Positions 47,117 through 58,270 of a stretch of DNA of 64,000 nucleotides are shown here, piece after piece. The position numbers were made by a program, and so were the translations under genes. Below the pieces are notes generated by a model. The model searched no databases. It had not been told where the DNA came from and was given only the letters and a program-made list of their open reading frames with translations. The DNA lies in assembly GCF_017744095.1 (NCBI RefSeq), contig NZ_JAGHQX010000006.1:124001-188000 (forward strand). Direction: 5' to 3'. The stretch's first letter is position 1. Each line of letters starts with the position of its first letter. Source of the DNA: Shimia sp. R10_1. Lineage in GTDB: Bacteria > Pseudomonadota > Alphaproteobacteria > Rhodobacterales > Rhodobacteraceae.

Positions 47117-49179
47117 ACTCGTTTTCCTTCAATCACCCACATCTGATCCGGGAAAGACCAGGGCAGGATTAGGCCATGTTGCATGAGGAACTGGCCGCTC
47201 AATGTCAGCGGGCCGTCCTTTATCGGCAATGCGCGACGGGACAAATGATGCGCCTCATCGCGATTGATAAGTTCAATGTCGTAGTGCGCGTCCGGCTCTA
47301 GTGCGGTCAGGCGCAATGGGCGCGGCACGCTCTGACGGCCAGTCTCTGCCTTACCGGCGAACATCACAAAGCGCGTCTTATCCTGTGCCAGCTGCAGCTC
47401 GGCAATCACACTTGGATCGGCTGCATCAAGGCGCAGAATATCGGCTTCCATGCGCCAATCGCGATTGGCTTTCCACCATGCGGTCACGCGGGTGAGAACG
47501 GCGGCTTCTTCCTCCGTCAACTCACGGGGATCCATCTCAAACCCCATGTGGCGCTGCGCCGCCACCCAAGCGCGGAAGTGGATGTCATGCACCCGCCCCG
47601 ATGTATGGCAGTGGCGCGGACCCACGTGGCTGCCCGCAATTGCCGCCGGCAGCATCAGCGCGCCATCATGCTGAATACGCAGACGCTCACGCGCGTCATT
47701 GCTGTCACTCAACCAAACACGCTGCGTGTGCTGCAAAATCCCTGCATCAATCCGACCACCACCAGAGGAACAGCTTTCGATCTCCACGTGAGGGAAAGCT
47801 GCGCGCAACGCGCCCAACAGGGCATAGATCCCATCGGCCTGCGCCGCATCTGCCACCGGCAACAGGCGGTTGTGATCCCACTTGATATAGTCAATGTCGT
47901 GGCTCTCAAGGAGCGCGCTGATCTTACCAAACAGATGGGCGCGCACCTCTTCATTGGCCATATCCAGCACCCGCTGCTGGCGCCCCTCGATCTGATCCGC
48001 AGGCCCCAAAATCCACTCCGGGTGCGCCCGCGCCAGATCACTGTCGAGGTTGACCATCTCCGGTTCAAACCACAGCCCAAAAACCATGCCCAGCGCCTGA
48101 ACATGATCTATCAGCGGGGTCAGCCCGTCTGGCCACTTGCGCGGATCAATATCCCAGTCCCCAAGGCTCGACGTGTCGTCATCACGTTTGCCAAACCAGC
48201 CGTCATCCAACACAAACCGCTCCGCGCCCAGCGCGGCGGCACGGTCTGCGATGTCCTTCAGCTCATCCACATTGTGATCAAAATACACGGCTTCCCAGCA
48301 ATTGTAGTGCACCGGGCGCGGGCGCTCTGGGTGTGGCCAAGTGACAACCTCATCGCGCAAGTGTCGCTGGAACGCCACCGCGCAGCCGTTCAAACCCGTC
48401 TCGGACACCGCAAAATAGAGCTTGCCGGTTTCAAACCGCCGGCCGGCCCGCTGTGTCCCGGTGGCATGACCCCATTGGATCTGTCGCCGCCCATCGGGCA
48501 ATTCTTCGGCATACATCACATGCCCGCCGGACCAGCCATAATGCATGGCAAAAACCTGACCTTGCGTGTTCGTGGCCCCGGCTTCTGGGAAATAGGCAAT
48601 AGGGGGATGCTCATGTCCTGAGCGCCCAGTGCGCGCTTCCCGCATTAGAATGCCTGCCTGCCAGGGGCTGCGGTCCATCTGAAACTCGCCCACCCAGCGG
48701 CCAGAGAAGTGCAATATCTCCGCCCCCATCTGCGGCCCCGGCAGCACAGGCGCCGCCAAGTGATGCAGGGTGATCTCTTCTTTGGCGACCAATGATGTCG
48801 ATGCGGCAATCACGCCGCCTTCAACAGCAAACTGAAACGTCAGCGTCAGCCCGGTCTCTGCATCTTCACACACAAACCGCGCCCCATCCGCTTCAATCAG
48901 CTTGAAACGCGGATACAGCGCTGCCCCGTCGCGATAGGCCACCAGCCCAGCCTGCCCCTGAAAACTGTTGCCCGCCTCTGGGCACAGCGACAGATCCGGC
49001 AACCGATCAATCATCCCACCGGTCACATCCCGCTCGGTGGCGGCGGCGCAGGCCGCTAGATCTGCCCCGGCAGGCAAAGGTGCCCCCCAATAGAGCGCGC
49101 CGGGCACGCCCCCATCAGAGGCCAGAACCAAAGTCTGACCCGGCGCATCAATGCGCCAGGTTTGCAAAGCTTGCGTCAC
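47113..49179 (-). CDS. Alpha-galactosidase, GH36
   Basis: 688-aa GH36 (GH-D) enzyme. The nucleophile Asp435 lies in YIKWDHNR and the acid/base Asp492 in WLSDSND; the CSSGGGRID loop and LDDGWFG segment also fit. No signal peptide, so raffinose- or melibiose-type alpha-galactosides must be imported first. ATGA overlap with the upstream permease gene. Confidence 0.93.
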   Translation of the reverse strand: MTQALQTWRIDAPGQTLVLASDGGVPGALYWGAPLPAGADLAACAAATERDVTGGMIDRLPDLSLCPEAGNSFQGQAGLVAYRDGAALYPRFKLIEADGARFVCEDAETGLTLTFQFAVEGGVIAASTSLVAKEEITLHHLAAPVLPGPQMGAEILHFSGRWVGEFQMDRSPWQAGILMREARTGRSGHEHPPIAYFPEAGATNTQGQVFAMHYGWSGGHVMYAEELPDGRRQIQWGHATGTQRAGRRFETGKLYFAVSETGLNGCAVAFQRHLRDEVVTWPHPERPRPVHYNCWEAVYFDHNVDELKDIADRAAALGAERFVLDDGWFGKRDDDTSSLGDWDIDPRKWPDGLTPLIDHVQALGMVFGLWFEPEMVNLDSDLARAHPEWILGPADQIEGRQQRVLDMANEEVRAHLFGKISALLESHDIDYIKWDHNRLLPVADAAQADGIYALLGALRAAFPHVEIESCSSGGGRIDAGILQHTQRVWLSDSNDARERLRIQHDGALMLPAAIAGSHVGPRHCHTSGRVHDIHFRAWVAAQRHMGFEMDPRELTEEEAAVLTRVTAWWKANRDWRMEADILRLDAADPSVIAELQLAQDKTRFVMFAGKAETGRQSVPRPLRLTALEPDAHYDIELINRDEAHHLSRRALPIKDGPLTLSGQFLMQHGLILPWSFPDQMWVIEGKRV

Positions 49180-50024
49180 TTCACAGCTCCCAAAGTGAGA
49201 CCGGCAATGAAGTGCCGTTGCATCAGAAAGAACATCGCCACAGGAGGCAGAGCCGCCACAATCGAGCCCGCGCTCATCAGGTGATAGGCCGCACGATACT
49301 GCGCGTTAAACGAGGTAATCCCAGCGGTGACAGGCTGGCTCTCCGCCCCCTGCGTCAGGACCACTGCCCAGAAGTAGTCGTTCCAAATAAATGTGAAGAT
49401 CAGCACTGACAGCGCCGCCAGCGCCGGTTTCATCAGCGGCAGCACCACATACCAAAAGATACGCCATTCGCTTACGCCTTCCACACGTGCCGCCTCAATC
49501 AGCTCAAACGGCAGCGCCCGGATGAAGTTGCGCATGAACAACGTGCAAAACCCCGTCTGAAACGCCACATGGAACAGCACGAGACCGGTCTTGGTGTTGT
49601 AGAGCCCCATCTCCAGCGTCAGGTCACGCACTGGCACCATCAGGATCTGAAACGGTACAAAGTTCCCCGCCACAAACATGAAGAAGATCCAGAGGTTCGC
49701 ACGGAATTTATAGATCCCCAGCGCAAAACCCGTCATCGCGCTCAACGCCACGGCCCCAATCACCGTTGGAATGGTGATCAGGAAAGAGTTCAGCAGATAG
49801 CGTGGCATGTCAGAGTCAAAGAAGACCCGGCCATAGTTCGCCGCCCCCTCAAAGCTCGACGGCAGCCCCCAATAGTTGCCAGAGGTGAAATCCGCATCCG
49901 GCTTGATGGAGAACAGCGCCACCGCCAGCAGTGGTGCCAGCCAGAACAAAAGCGCAATCGGCAGCATTGTTTTGTAGGCCAGCTGTGCGGCCTGTGGCTG
50001 TTTTTCGATCGGTTGTGGAAACAT
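49176..50024 (-). CDS. Carbohydrate ABC transporter permease (MalG-like)
   Basis: 282-aa inner-membrane permease of the CUT1 class with six helices. The EAA loop that contacts the ATPase is visible as LIEAARVEGVSEWRIFW ending in LPLMKPAL. It starts one base after the stop of the partner permease. Pairs with the upstream permease and the binding protein to import oligogalactosides. Confidence 0.92.
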   Translation of the reverse strand: MFPQPIEKQPQAAQLAYKTMLPIALLFWLAPLLAVALFSIKPDADFTSGNYWGLPSSFEGAANYGRVFFDSDMPRYLLNSFLITIPTVIGAVALSAMTGFALGIYKFRANLWIFFMFVAGNFVPFQILMVPVRDLTLEMGLYNTKTGLVLFHVAFQTGFCTLFMRNFIRALPFELIEAARVEGVSEWRIFWYVVLPLMKPALAALSVLIFTFIWNDYFWAVVLTQGAESQPVTAGITSFNAQYRAAYHLMSAGSIVAALPPVAMFFLMQRHFIAGLTLGAVK

Positions 50025-50025
50025 C

Positions 50026-50952
50026 TCAGTGCCCCTTCTCTTCGCGATACATCGACCACAGGAAGTAGGTGATGAAGCAGAGCATGATCAGGAACAGCAC
50101 CACAGCAATCGCCGCGCCATACCCCATGCGGAAACCGTATTCCGACAGCGCCACTTCGAACATGTAGTACGCCAGTACGCGCGAGCTGCCAAAGGGGCCG
50201 CCCTGCGTCATGATGGAAATCAGGTCAAACGAACGCAGCGCGCCAATGATCGTCACCACAAAAGCAATAAACGTTGCCGGGCGCAGCTGTGGCAGAATGA
50301 TATGCCAGAGCATTTTCCAGCCCTTTGCCCCATCCAGACGTCCCGCCTCGATCTGTTCCGGGTCCACCGCATTCAAGCCGGTGAGATAAAGGATCATGCA
50401 ATAAGCCGTCTGTGGCCAAAGACCCGCCGCGACGATGCCATAGGTCACCAGATCTTCGTTGCCAAGCACGTTGATTGGCCCCATGCCAACCCAACCCAGC
50501 ATTGTGTTCAACAGGCCGAAGTTCGGATCGTAAAACCAGCTGAACACCAGACCAACCACCACTTGGCTGATCACAAATGGAAAGAAAAACAGCGATTTAT
50601 AAACGCGAATGCCCGCAACGGTCTGGTTCAGGAACAGCGCAATGAACAGGCCGGCAGGAATGGCAAGCAGGTAGAGAAACAGCCACAGCACGTTGTTTTT
50701 CAACGACACAAAAAAGGCGTCTCGATCTACGTATTCCCAATAAAGGTCTTCATAGTTGCGAAAGCCCACATAGGTCTTTTCGCCCAGCCCGTCCCATTCA
50801 TAAAGCGACAGGTTGAAAGATTGGAAAACCGGCGCGATCACATAGACCGCAAAAAACAACATGCCCGGCGCCAGGAAGATCCAGGGCGCGATACGCTGTT
50901 GATTGCGGTGGAACCAGCTTTCGGTTTCAGGAATTTCAGAAGAAACGGTCAT
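50026..50952 (-). CDS. Carbohydrate ABC transporter permease (MalF-like)
   Basis: 308-aa permease with six or seven helices; the EAA loop reads IEAGRLDGAKGWKMLWHIILP. An N-terminal extension (residues 1-20) is polar, followed by the first helix near IAPWIFLAPGMLFFAVYV. Second gene of the transporter, separated from the binding-protein gene by 100 bases that hold a stem-loop. Confidence 0.92.
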   Translation of the reverse strand: MTVSSEIPETESWFHRNQQRIAPWIFLAPGMLFFAVYVIAPVFQSFNLSLYEWDGLGEKTYVGFRNYEDLYWEYVDRDAFFVSLKNNVLWLFLYLLAIPAGLFIALFLNQTVAGIRVYKSLFFFPFVISQVVVGLVFSWFYDPNFGLLNTMLGWVGMGPINVLGNEDLVTYGIVAAGLWPQTAYCMILYLTGLNAVDPEQIEAGRLDGAKGWKMLWHIILPQLRPATFIAFVVTIIGALRSFDLISIMTQGGPFGSSRVLAYYMFEVALSEYGFRMGYGAAIAVVLFLIMLCFITYFLWSMYREEKGH

Positions 50953-50976
50953 AACATAACCCGCGGTTTGAGGGCT

Positions 50977-51003
50977 GAGAGGCGGAGAATTCCCCCGCCT
51001 CTC
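50977..51003. promoter_or_regulatory. Stem-loop after the binding-protein gene
   Basis: Perfect 9-bp stem GAGAGGCGG / CCGCCTCTC with a 9-base loop and no T run. Such hairpins downstream of a binding-protein gene commonly stabilise that part of the message and keep permease levels lower. Confidence 0.55.
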
Positions 51004-51052
51004 TTGCTAAAAGGTGGTCAGGTGGCAAGGGTGCCAACCCAACCCCTTGATC

Positions 51053-52309
51053 TTATTTGTAGATACGACCGCGTGCGCGCTCGAGCTTGGCCAGGATCTT
51101 GTCCAGCTGATCTGGCTTCACCATGAACTCCTGGAAACCTTCCATGGAGACTTTGGCCATCTCTGCTGGGGCATCACGATCCCAGAACTGCGCCACACCA
51201 CCGGTGGAGTTGGTGGACAGCATCTCAAAACCCTGCTGCAAGAACTTGTCATCATCCACGCTGGAGCCTGCGTTCACAGGCAGCTGGCCAAGGTTTTTGC
51301 CATTGTTGATGATGGTCTGCTCATCCGCAGAAGTCGCAAAGCGCAGGAACTCACGTGCCGCTTCTTTGTTCTTTGCGTTTGCAGGGATGTGGAAGGTGTC
51401 GGTTGGCGCGTCTTCAGACAGCGCAACATCCGGGTTGATCTTCACAAACTGATAGAAGTCCAGCTGATCATCAGACAAACCAGCCTCGCGCAGCGGTGCC
51501 ACGGCGAAGTTGCCCATCAGGTAAGCCGCGGCTTCCCCGTTCACCATGAACGGCAGCGCTTCCTGCCAGCTGTAGGTCTGGTGGTCCTTGATGAACGCGC
51601 CCATGTCCACGAGCTCTTTCCAGTTCATGAAGGTCTGCTTCACGCGCTCGTCTTCCCAAGACACTTTGCCAGCCGCCAGATCCATGTGGAAATCAAAGCC
51701 GTTGGTGCGCATGTTCAGATAGTCAAACCAGCCACCAGCGGTCCACAGGTATTTGGTGCCGATGGTGTAGCAGGCGCGGCCAGACTCAACGATCTTGGCA
51801 CAGTTTGCTTTTTCTTCATCCCAGGTGGTTGGCTCAGACAGGCCCAGCTCATCAAAGATGTCTTTGCGGTAGTAAACACCCCACTGGTAGTAGGTGTAGG
51901 CCACGCCCCACTGCTTGTCATCAATGGTCAAAGCGCCTTTGGTGGAAGCCAGACCTTCTGCGATGGCTGGCTCTGCATAAAGATCGGATACATCTTCAAA
52001 CAGGCCCGCTTCTACGTAGGGGCGCATACGGTTGGCAGCATACCAGGTGGCAACATCCGGCGCGTTCGCGGTCAGGAAGTTGCGGATCTGGGTTTTGTAG
52101 GCTTCACGATCAATCACGGTGGTTTCGATGTTCAGATCGGGGTGCTTCTCACCGAACCGTGCAATCATCGCTTCCATCGTGGCGCGTGGCGCCGGGTTTG
52201 ACGTGTCCAAGAAAATAGTCAGGTCGCCAGACAGCTCTGCAGACGCTGGTACGGCAAAAGCCGACGCGAGCGCAGCCGCTGCGGCGGTGGTTTTCATTTT
52301 GGAAAGCAT
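51053..52309 (-). CDS. ABC transporter sugar-binding protein
   Basis: 418-aa periplasmic protein, cluster B/CUT1 class. Signal peptide ATAAAAALASAFAVPASA-like (residues 5-24, cleavage after ASA). The mature domain has typical ligand-binding motifs (NPAPRATMEAMIARFGEKHP, YYRKDIFDELGL, AAYLMGNFAVAPL). GGAGG five bases before the ATG gives strong initiation. First gene of the galactoside operon; ligand inferred to be an alpha- or beta-galactoside. Confidence 0.92.
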   Translation of the reverse strand: MLSKMKTTAAAAALASAFAVPASAELSGDLTIFLDTSNPAPRATMEAMIARFGEKHPDLNIETTVIDREAYKTQIRNFLTANAPDVATWYAANRMRPYVEAGLFEDVSDLYAEPAIAEGLASTKGALTIDDKQWGVAYTYYQWGVYYRKDIFDELGLSEPTTWDEEKANCAKIVESGRACYTIGTKYLWTAGGWFDYLNMRTNGFDFHMDLAAGKVSWEDERVKQTFMNWKELVDMGAFIKDHQTYSWQEALPFMVNGEAAAYLMGNFAVAPLREAGLSDDQLDFYQFVKINPDVALSEDAPTDTFHIPANAKNKEAAREFLRFATSADEQTIINNGKNLGQLPVNAGSSVDDDKFLQQGFEMLSTNSTGGVAQFWDRDAPAEMAKVSMEGFQEFMVKPDQLDKILAKLERARGRIYK

Positions 52310-52456
52310 TGTGTCCTCCCTGTGCTCCAAAATTATGTAAGTTTTAGTTCCATTATTTGAAACCTCGTTTTACATATTGAAAACTACACACAGTCTCGGC
52401 TAGATTGTCAACAGATTCCTGCCCACCAGCAGGAAAGTGGAGGAGAACAACAGTTC
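52310..52456. promoter_or_regulatory. Divergent promoter and tandem operator between the galactoside operon and iclR
   Basis: AT-rich region with two similar units, GTTCCATTATTTGAAAC (52347-52363) and GTTTTACATATTGAAAAC (52367-52384), 20 bases apart. Each is itself an imperfect palindrome. They are natural candidates for the IclR-type regulator and lie where they can control both directions. Confidence 0.6.
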
Positions 52457-53251
52457 ATGGCAGGCGACGGAACAGTCGGCAAAGCACTGGACGTGCTGGA
52501 TCAAGTGGCCGCATTTGAGCGGCCTGTGCGCTTTGGGGAGCTGCAAGAGCAAAGCATCTACCCAAAGGCAACGCTCTATCGCTTCCTACAGACCCTGACC
52601 AATCAGGGCATGCTGGCCTATGACAGTGATCGACAGACCTATTCGCTGGGCATCCGCCTTGTGCGCCTCGCCCATGCGGCCTGGACACAAAGCTCTCTCG
52701 CGCCGATCGCGCGTCCGCATCTGGACGCGCTGTCACAGGCGTCTGGGGAAACCGTGCATTTGGCGCAACTGGATGCCTCTCAGGTGCTCTATGTCGACAA
52801 ACGCAACGCACGGGACCCAGTGGCCATGTATTCGCAGGCTGGCAAAGTCGGCCCGGCTTACTGCACCGGCGTCGGTAAGGCGATGATGGCCTTTCTGGAT
52901 GAAGAGACGCTGACGGCCACGATCGCCCAGCAAAGCTTTCATCGCTTCACCCCAACAACTTTGGTCACAGCCGAAGAGCTGCGCGCAGAGCTCGATAACA
53001 TCCGCGCGCGAGGCTATGGCTTTGACCGTGAAGAGCATGAACCCGGCATCGTCTGCGTGGCCGTGCCGGTTCTATCCCCCAATGGACGCATGCTGGGGGC
53101 GCTCTCCGTCACCGGCCCGACCAGCCGAATCTCTCTTGAGCAACTAGAAACATGGGCGCCCCGCGTGATGGACACTGCCGCCCAAATTGGCCGGGAAGCC
53201 CAGGCTTGGCGCTTCCCCGAAACCAGACAGCAAAAGGTAGCGACCACATGA
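52457..53251 (+). CDS. IclR-family transcriptional regulator
   Basis: 264-aa regulator with an N-terminal winged helix (VGKALDVLDQVAAF ... PKATLYRFLQTLTNQG) and the C-terminal IclR effector domain (GPAYCTGVGKAMMAFL, REEHEPGIVCVAVPV). Its ligand is probably a pathway intermediate. The start at 52457 has GGAGGAG upstream. Stop overlaps the ATPase gene by ATGA. It most likely represses or activates the divergent operon. Confidence 0.93.
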   Translation: MAGDGTVGKALDVLDQVAAFERPVRFGELQEQSIYPKATLYRFLQTLTNQGMLAYDSDRQTYSLGIRLVRLAHAAWTQSSLAPIARPHLDALSQASGETVHLAQLDASQVLYVDKRNARDPVAMYSQAGKVGPAYCTGVGKAMMAFLDEETLTATIAQQSFHRFTPTTLVTAEELRAELDNIRARGYGFDREEHEPGIVCVAVPVLSPNGRMLGALSVTGPTSRISLEQLETWAPRVMDTAAQIGREAQAWRFPETRQQKVATT

Positions 53252-54306
53252 CAGGCGTAACTCTGCAAGGAGCCATCAAACGGTATGGCGAAACCCAAGT
53301 GATCCACGGCGTGGACCTGCAGATCGAAGATGGCGAATTCTGCGTCTTCGTTGGCCCTTCTGGCTGCGGCAAATCCACCCTGCTGCGCATGATCGCGGGT
53401 CTGGAAGAGACCACAGAGGGCACGATCAACATCGGCACCCGTGACGTGACCCATATGGACCCGGCCAAACGCGGCGTCGCCATGGTGTTTCAGACCTACG
53501 CGCTTTACCCGCATATGACCGTGGCAGAAAACATGGGCTTTGGCCTGCGCATGAACGGGCATCCAAAGGCCGAAATTGACGAAAAGGTGCAAAAAGCCTC
53601 CTCGATTCTCAAACTCGACCAATACCTCAAGCGCAAGCCCAAGGCCCTGTCCGGTGGCCAACGCCAGCGTGTCGCCATTGGCCGGGCCATTGTGCGCGGG
53701 CCGGAAGTGTTCCTATTTGACGAACCGCTCTCCAACCTCGATGCAGAGCTCCGCGTCGACATGCGTGTGGAAATTGCCCGCCTGCATCAGGAAATCGGCG
53801 CCACCATGATCTATGTGACCCACGATCAGGTCGAAGCCATGACCATGGCCGACAAAATCGTGGTGCTGCGCGATGGCCGTATTGAACAGGTCGGCGCACC
53901 GCTGGATCTCTACCGTGATCCCGACAACCGCTTTGTCGCCGGATTTATCGGCTCCCCGTCGATGAACTTCCTTGAGTGTGATGTGGTGGATGGCAAGCTG
54001 ACCAACCCGGCTTTCTCTGCCCCCATCACCTCCCCCATCGCCCTGCCCGCGAATCAGACCAAAGTGACCCTTGGCATTCGCCCGGAGCATCTGGAACTCG
54101 ACCCCAATGCAGACCAGCTCACCATCGAGCTGACAGAGGCGCTTGGCGGTGTGTCTTACTGCTACCTCGGCGGCATCGGCGACACCCGCCTGATCGTCGA
54201 AGAACGCGGCGACCACCGCAGCTCAGAAGGCGAAAAGGTCGGTCTGACCATCCCGGCGGAGCGGATCTACCTGTTTGATCCAGACACCGGTACCCGCATC
54301 CGTTAG
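53248..54306 (+). CDS. Sugar ABC transporter ATP-binding protein (MalK/UgpC-type)
   Basis: 352-aa ATPase of the CUT1 class. Walker A GPSGCGKST, signature LSGGQRQR, Walker B VFLFDEPLSNLD and the C-terminal regulatory (MalK-type) OB domain are present. Co-translated with iclR, physically apart from the permease genes; such ATPases are often shared between several CUT1 importers. Confidence 0.94.
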   Translation: MTGVTLQGAIKRYGETQVIHGVDLQIEDGEFCVFVGPSGCGKSTLLRMIAGLEETTEGTINIGTRDVTHMDPAKRGVAMVFQTYALYPHMTVAENMGFGLRMNGHPKAEIDEKVQKASSILKLDQYLKRKPKALSGGQRQRVAIGRAIVRGPEVFLFDEPLSNLDAELRVDMRVEIARLHQEIGATMIYVTHDQVEAMTMADKIVVLRDGRIEQVGAPLDLYRDPDNRFVAGFIGSPSMNFLECDVVDGKLTNPAFSAPITSPIALPANQTKVTLGIRPEHLELDPNADQLTIELTEALGGVSYCYLGGIGDTRLIVEERGDHRSSEGEKVGLTIPAERIYLFDPDTGTRIR

Positions 54307-54330
54307 GTGGAGAAAAAGCCAAAGACAGTC

Positions 54331-54361
54331 ACGCCCCGTTCCTTGAGCGGGGCGTTTGTCT
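54331..54361 (+). terminator. Terminator of the iclR-ATPase unit
   Basis: ACGCCCCG / CGGGGCGT, 8-bp perfect stem with a 9-base loop, followed by a broken T run (TTTGTCTTT). Confidence 0.7.
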
Positions 54362-54964
54362 TTAAAGCGCCGCAAGCGCGCGACACACCGCCTGCACCGA
54401 TGCGTCAACCGGGCCATTGGAATCAATGCGGCAGGTCGGTTTATTTTGCGAAGCAATCCAGCGCTCATGCATCTCAATATTGCGGCCATGAAACGCAGGA
54501 TCATCATAGCCCTTGGCCCATTCAATGAAATCGCGATGGATTTGATACATATCTCCACCTTCTTTGATGCGCGCCCCAAACCGGCCAGCTTCCCGAGCGA
54601 CGAGGCGTTGGATCCGCACCTCTGTTGCGAGCGTTGTGAACACCAGCAGGTCGGCCTGAGCAATCAACGCCTCGCCCCAGCCGTTGCAGGATCCCGACAG
54701 AACCCAGCCAGCGCAGCCCATCGCCTCCTTCATCAGGCGCACTCGCTCCTGCGGCGGATTCTTCACGGAAAAAGGCGGATCAACGGGTGCCCAGAAGTGA
54801 TCATCCGCATCCACATGAACCAATCCTGTGGCTTCCGCAACATGCTGCGCCAGCGTACTGGATCCACTGCCGGAGGCCCCGAAAATGTATACTTTAAGGT
54901 GTTTGTAAGATGTATTGATATCTGAGTGACCCCGAAAAAGCTGACAGGTGCAACCAATTGGCAC
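54362..54964 (-). CDS. P-loop NTPase-like protein lacking the Walker A lysine
   Basis: 200-aa protein of the adenylate-kinase/AAA_17-like group. The phosphate loop reads GASGSGSST, where the usual GxxGxGK(S/T) Lys is Ser. Downstream features of the family are intact: DADDHFW, VLSGSCNGWG, RLVAREAGRFGARI, EMHERWIASQ. Possibly a nucleotide binder or a sugar/nucleotide kinase variant. The start is uncertain: only a GTG at 54964 precedes the loop in frame and it has no ribosome site; the stop overlaps the ATPase terminator. Confidence 0.65.
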   Translation of the reverse strand: MPIGCTCQLFRGHSDINTSYKHLKVYIFGASGSGSSTLAQHVAEATGLVHVDADDHFWAPVDPPFSVKNPPQERVRLMKEAMGCAGWVLSGSCNGWGEALIAQADLLVFTTLATEVRIQRLVAREAGRFGARIKEGGDMYQIHRDFIEWAKGYDDPAFHGRNIEMHERWIASQNKPTCRIDSNGPVDASVQAVCRALAAL

Positions 54965-55072
54965 GAAAGACAGGCGCGCTCTTTACGGGAAAGCGCTCGG
55001 CATAATACATCAAATCGTCTGTTGATCCGTAGAATAAATCTCGGGCTCAAGAGGTCTCTAAACCCGCCCAAC

Positions 55073-55426
55073 TCACCCCGAAATCACCCAGTCATCCGCA
55101 TAGGCCAGCTCACCGATCGCCATCCAGGACATGCGCACGCGGGCAATACGGCTGTCGCCCCAGGTGCGGAACACAAGCTGAAACCCAAGATTGGTGATCT
55201 CTTCGGCCACCACCTCAGAGCGGATGTTTGGCCCGCTGTCCATGTCCCAAAGCGACAGCGACACATGCACGGCAGGCGGCACGCGGTATTTGGAGCGAAA
55301 TTTGATCAGCTTGCGGCGCTCACGTGCGCCATCGCCGGTCCACATCTGGCCGTTGTCTTCAAACTCGGAAAAGAGGACCTCGTCCCCCTGATCCACACCG
55401 ACATAGCTGTTGCGTATTTTCTTCAT
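55073..55426 (-). CDS. H-type lectin domain protein
   Basis: 117-aa protein whose C-terminal half matches the H-type (Helix pomatia) lectin beta-sandwich: VPPAVHVSLSLWDMDSG, NLGFQLVFRTWGDSRI and RMSWMAIG. H-type lectins bind GalNAc-like sugars; no signal peptide is visible, so its site of action is unclear. The ATG at 55426 is preferred over an in-frame start 7 codons upstream. A terminator separates it from atpC. Confidence 0.8.
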   Translation of the reverse strand: MKKIRNSYVGVDQGDEVLFSEFEDNGQMWTGDGARERRKLIKFRSKYRVPPAVHVSLSLWDMDSGPNIRSEVVAEEITNLGFQLVFRTWGDSRIARVRMSWMAIGELAYADDWVISG

Positions 55427-55481
55427 CGTGTTCTGTGTGCAGTTCAATCAAGGCATCATCAAGCCAAAATATGGTTACAAA

Positions 55482-55514
55482 AACGCAAAAGGCCCCGCCG
55501 TGATGGCGAGGCCT
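55482..55514 (-). terminator. atp operon terminator
   Basis: Minus-strand stem AGGCC-x-CGCC / GGCG-x-GGCCT with one internal mismatch, followed by TTTTGCGTTTTT, 24 bases after the atpC stop. Confidence 0.75.
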
Positions 55515-55537
55515 CAAACCAGTCTATCCGCTTGGGA

Positions 55538-55933
55538 TCAGACCATATCTTCCAGAAGATGCTCCAGATCGGAGAGGAACTTCTCCGCGCCGTCCTTGTG
55601 CTCTTCGCCCGCTTCCGCAGCCGCCTTGCGAGCGTCAGCGATGACGTCCTCAAGATCCGCTTTGGTCACGGTTTCGCCGCTATGTGCGTGCTCCGCGATC
55701 ACCGAGATAGACTCTGCAGAGATTTCCGCGAAACCGCGGGTCACCACAAAATCCTTCTCGCCATCCGCCGTCTGAACCCGCACCACGCCAGGGCGCAGTG
55801 AAGTCAGCAGAGGCGCATGGCCTGGCATTGCGGTGAGGTCACCATCAGCGCCAGGGATCTGCACGGCGGTCGCCTGAAGCGAAGCAAGGCTCCGCTCAGG
55901 GCTGACCAGGTCAAATTGCATCTCGTTTGCCAT
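55538..55933 (-). CDS. atpC: F1 ATP synthase epsilon subunit
   Basis: 131-aa central-stalk subunit. N-terminal beta-sandwich with FDLVSPERSLASL and the PGADGDLTAMPGHAPLL segment, then a C-terminal helical part. Last gene of atpHAGDC, 11 bases after atpD. Confidence 0.95.
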   Translation of the reverse strand: MANEMQFDLVSPERSLASLQATAVQIPGADGDLTAMPGHAPLLTSLRPGVVRVQTADGEKDFVVTRGFAEISAESISVIAEHAHSGETVTKADLEDVIADARKAAAEAGEEHKDGAEKFLSDLEHLLEDMV

Positions 55934-55944
55934 GTCGGGCCTCC

Positions 55945-58258
<2,314 letters not shown>

Positions 58259-58270
58259 TGTCCGAACCCC

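Noticed and set aside
54362-54964. Frameshift in the P-loop gene as explanation for its odd N-terminus
   Set aside because: Frames upstream of the loop show no better start or homologous-looking residues, so I left the start as uncertain rather than calling a frameshift.
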